64,000 nt of DNA. Origin: Candidatus Obscuribacter sp. GTDB lineage: Bacteria; Cyanobacteriota; Vampirovibrionia; Obscuribacterales; Obscuribacteraceae. Location: positions 1,550,001 through 1,614,000 of the forward strand of contig JADJQZ010000001.1 in NCBI GenBank assembly GCA_016712465.1. The letters run 5' to 3'. The position numbers and the translations under genes were made by a program. Below, in pieces: positions 61,774 through 64,000 of the stretch. The notes below the pieces were generated by a model. The model saw nothing but the letters and a program-made list of their open reading frames with translations, did not search any database and was not told where the DNA came from. The number at the start of each line of letters is the position of its first letter. Positions within the stretch are counted from its first letter, which is position 1.

Positions 61774-62265
61774 ATGGACGAGTTAAATCAGCTTGCTAAT
61801 CTTGAGGCCTTGCTGAACATAGTGGTGAATGCTGCAGAGATCCTCTTCTTCTCCGCCGCCTTTCCAATGTTTATCTTTGTGGCTTTGCCCTCGCTCCTGG
61901 GCTTTAAGGGTTACTCATTGAGGATGTTTTTGTGCATCATTTTTTCCGCCACAATTGGACTAGTCAGTCCAACGCTGGTGGAGGCGGTCGTGAGCGTGCT
62001 ACGCACCAATAGTTCGCCGCTTGGGCTTGTGATGCTCATCTTGACGATTGTTTTCATTCCTCTTCTCAGCTTTGGTTGTATTGGCTACCTTGCCTTCCTT
62101 CCCAGTCTGATTGCTAGATCCAGGGGCTTGAAGCGGCGGCGGGTAATTTTTCTGGTAAATTTACTGACCTTCTTCATTCCTCTTTCATGGCTTGCTCTCA
62201 TGATTTGGTGCTATTTTGAGGCGAAGAAAGAAAGAGAGCAGGTAGATTCGCAGCAGTTGAATTGA
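61774..62265 (+). CDS. small membrane protein, superinfection-immunity-like C-terminus
   Basis: A 163-residue protein with four hydrophobic segments (residues ~15-40, 48-70, 83-112, 124-147). The last one, VNLLTFFIPLSWLALMIWCYF, resembles the closing segment of the superinfection-immunity-type family (pfam14373), a small membrane family of mostly unknown role. The resemblance is weak. GAGG lies upstream of ATG 61774. It precedes the hydrolase gene by 41 bases. Confidence 0.6.
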   Translation: MDELNQLANLEALLNIVVNAAEILFFSAAFPMFIFVALPSLLGFKGYSLRMFLCIIFSATIGLVSPTLVEAVVSVLRTNSSPLGLVMLILTIVFIPLLSFGCIGYLAFLPSLIARSRGLKRRRVIFLVNLLTFFIPLSWLALMIWCYFEAKKEREQVDSQQLN

Positions 62266-62306
62266 ATACGGCCCAGGTGTCAGCACTTATTGAGAGAAGG
62301 TAGCTT

Positions 62307-63341
62307 GTGATTATTACTGAGAATTTTCCATTGCCGCTGCAGGAACTGGCCGCCAGGTCCGGTGGCGCCCCGGCAATTGATGGCAATAGCATTCTATGCC
62401 TGGCTGACTGGCCCGCTTCCTTCTGGCTGAAACTAGATGTCTCGACTCGTATGGTCAAAGGAACGCTGGAAGGGAAACTGCATCTTCCCGCCAAGTCCAA
62501 CGGACGACTATTTCTCTTTGAGCCGGGCTTTCCGGGTCGAGGCTCCGCCGATCTTGAGAAGTCCCATGTAAAACATCTGACTGAAGCCGGCTATACGGTA
62601 TTTGCGCCCAGGCATAACGGCATGCTGCTCACCGGCAAGCATTCCGACTTCTATATAAGTTGTCCTGAGCGGCAAGCAAAGGCAGGGCAGGAAGGACAGG
62701 TTGTTCTCGGTGACGGACCCTACACGGAGTTGGATAAGTGGCTTCTGGAGCCGCTCATTGCTATTGAGGCCCTGAGCGCCTGTTTTGAAGAGACTGTGCT
62801 TCTGGGTCATTCGTTTGGCGGTCTGGCTGTGATGTATTCGGCCGTAAAATATTTTGCTGAAAGTCCAGGGCATAACATCAAGCGTCTCATATCCATGGCC
62901 GGGGCCACAGGGCGCATCCGCTCCGACAGCGATCGCATCGTTGAGATGTGGACCGAATACATTGACACCGAGTACATCCGCGAACGTGTGTCAATCGGTA
63001 AGGCGGAAGATAATTTGCGGCATCTGCGTCATGCCTACGGTCTGATTCACGAGAAAATAAAGGTTCTGCCGGATGAAGTCGAGCTTTTCTGCTTGCATCC
63101 CTGGGGCGATAGTCATGACAGTATTGATGAGCTGATTGGTGTAAACGAGCCCCTGGAGTTAATCCTCAGCCTGGGGCGCGGTACTCTGGTGGTGGATAAG
63201 ACCCAGAAAGCCGAGCCGTCTCTGGAGCAGTTGGCGCACGATATGTGTGGTCTCGGTTCCGCTGCCTTGCTAAAGTTGCTTGATACGACCTGGAAGAGCG
63301 ATAAGCAAATTCTTCAACTTGATAATAGCGGCATCCACTAG
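62307..63341 (+). CDS. alpha/beta hydrolase fold protein
   Basis: A 344-residue soluble protein. Residues ~65-190 look like an alpha/beta hydrolase core, with the nucleophile elbow LLGHSFGGLAVMYS (G-x-S-x-G, Ser about 172) after a strand. A late LFCLHPWGDSHDSID could carry the acid and histidine, but the triad cannot be proven by eye. GTG 62307 has AGAAGGT upstream. Substrate unknown. Confidence 0.72.
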   Translation: MIITENFPLPLQELAARSGGAPAIDGNSILCLADWPASFWLKLDVSTRMVKGTLEGKLHLPAKSNGRLFLFEPGFPGRGSADLEKSHVKHLTEAGYTVFAPRHNGMLLTGKHSDFYISCPERQAKAGQEGQVVLGDGPYTELDKWLLEPLIAIEALSACFEETVLLGHSFGGLAVMYSAVKYFAESPGHNIKRLISMAGATGRIRSDSDRIVEMWTEYIDTEYIRERVSIGKAEDNLRHLRHAYGLIHEKIKVLPDEVELFCLHPWGDSHDSIDELIGVNEPLELILSLGRGTLVVDKTQKAEPSLEQLAHDMCGLGSAALLKLLDTTWKSDKQILQLDNSGIH

Positions 63342-63345
63342 GCCC

Positions 63346-64000
63346 TCAGTGACTTTCAAGAGACCTGCTGCTTTTTGTATCGTGTAGATTGGTACCGGTG
63401 AGGCGCTCAAGATCATAGGTGCTGATGGGAATGGAAGAATAGGCTCGCCGACTTCTGCTTTCGGGGTTCTTTTCGTTGGAACCGCTCAGGACCACTACAT
63501 AGTATTCGCTCCCGGCGGCTTGCCGCTCTCTTGCCGGTCTTTCGCGGTTAAGGTAGTTTCTTACTCTAATCGAGAAGTCTTCTTTCTCTATATTTTCCAG
63601 CACCACTTGCGGTGCGGCGAGGGGCACTACAATACCGGGACGGATGGTTGTTACGCCCAGCTCTTTTGCCCTATACAAAGAGAGGCGCTGGTTTGGAATC
63701 TTGCTGATGAAGGAAAGTCCGCCGCCAAGTACGATTGTTTTTGAGGTAAGAAAGCCTGTCAGGGCCCCGACCGTGGCGCAGATGCGATTGGGAGCTTGAG
63801 GGCGAACGCTCTTCTGCTTGAGGAAGAAGCGGCGCAAAGGTTCGTTCAGCTTTTCCTGGCTGTAGGTTACATCTGCGGCGGAGGAAAAGTCGTAGCCCTC
63901 TCCACCGTTGAAACTGTAATCGGTCATGCCGATCCTATAAGTAGCAGTGTCTTCCACCCTTTTCCAGTTGCCTTCTTTGTCTTTAACGAGGGCAAAAACG
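63346..64000 (-). CDS. 5'-nucleotidase C-terminal domain-like protein, 5' end beyond window
   Basis: C-terminal part of a larger gene; the frame is open to the right edge, so a GTG at 63957 is only an internal codon. The segment WKRVEDTATYRIGMTDYSFNGGEGYDF matches the end of the UshA-type 5'-nucleotidase C-terminal domain (Tyr-x-Ile/Val-x-x-T-x-Y...GGDGY, substrate-base stacking and binding). About 150 further residues follow, Arg/Ser-rich at the end. A catalytic metallophosphatase domain would lie outside the window. Convergent with the hydrolase, 4 bases apart. Confidence 0.7.
   Translation of the reverse strand, partial: VFALVKDKEGNWKRVEDTATYRIGMTDYSFNGGEGYDFSSAADVTYSQEKLNEPLRRFFLKQKSVRPQAPNRICATVGALTGFLTSKTIVLGGGLSFISKIPNQRLSLYRAKELGVTTIRPGIVVPLAAPQVVLENIEKEDFSIRVRNYLNRERPARERQAAGSEYYVVVLSGSNEKNPESRSRRAYSSIPISTYDLERLTGTNLHDTKSSRSLESH

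Overview
The window looks like chromosomal DNA of a heterotrophic, Gram-negative-type bacterium. It carries an RND/adaptor metal pump, many exported TPR proteins, a eukaryotic-type Ser/Thr kinase and kinesin-light-chain-like TPRs. The mix (DUF4388 protein, HU with a histone-H1-like tail, long Ala/Pro-rich IF-2, MEP isoprenoid pathway, frequent TTG starts behind good ribosome binding sites) would fit a non-photosynthetic relative of cyanobacteria (Melainabacteria/Vampirovibrionia, Obscuribacter-like). That placement is inference from general resemblance, not from a marker-gene comparison.

Layout. 1-6.2 kb: end of a universal stress protein gene, a membrane protein, then an aminotransferase / aldehyde dehydrogenase / acyl-CoA dehydrogenase operon ending in a strong terminator. 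6.2-15.7 kb: a DUF4239-like membrane protein, a methyltransferase, TPR proteins, a DUF4388 plus degenerate GGDEF protein, an FAD oxidoreductase and an exported Ntn amidase. 15.7-25.6 kb: an accessory island on AT-richer DNA with a divalent-metal efflux operon (small Cys-rich protein, CzcB, CzcA, C-terminally shortened CDF), a four-repeat zinc-ribbon protein, a 211-bp tandem duplication carrying transposon-end-like 16-mers, and small hypothetical genes. 25.7-35.3 kb: exported or anchored proteins, a Ser/Thr kinase, upp and dxr, a frameshifted hypothetical gene, and a thioredoxin-like gene with an in-frame TGA right after a Cys codon (candidate selenoprotein). 35.7-49.6 kb: housekeeping genes (thrS, mnmE, HU, truB, rbfA, infB, ylxR, nusA, rimP, ybeY, dgkA). 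49.8-64 kb: a Gly/Tyr-rich protein, a FecCD-type ABC importer core, a cysteine desulfurase, an aldehyde dehydrogenase, TPR proteins, a TadE/TadG-like protein, a beta-helix protein, an alpha/beta hydrolase and the end of a 5'-nucleotidase-like gene.

How they work together. The rimP-nusA-ylxR-infB-rbfA-truB cluster is the classical transcription/translation operon and has a terminator-like hairpin in its leader. The island genes form a metal-export module without an outer-membrane channel or a local regulator. The most unusual items are the candidate Cys-Sec thioredoxin-like protein (34.2-35.2 kb), the duplicated transposon-end-like array (23.4-23.85 kb) with a possible island boundary at the shortened CDF gene (16.2 kb), and the single-base frameshift at 32.46 kb.
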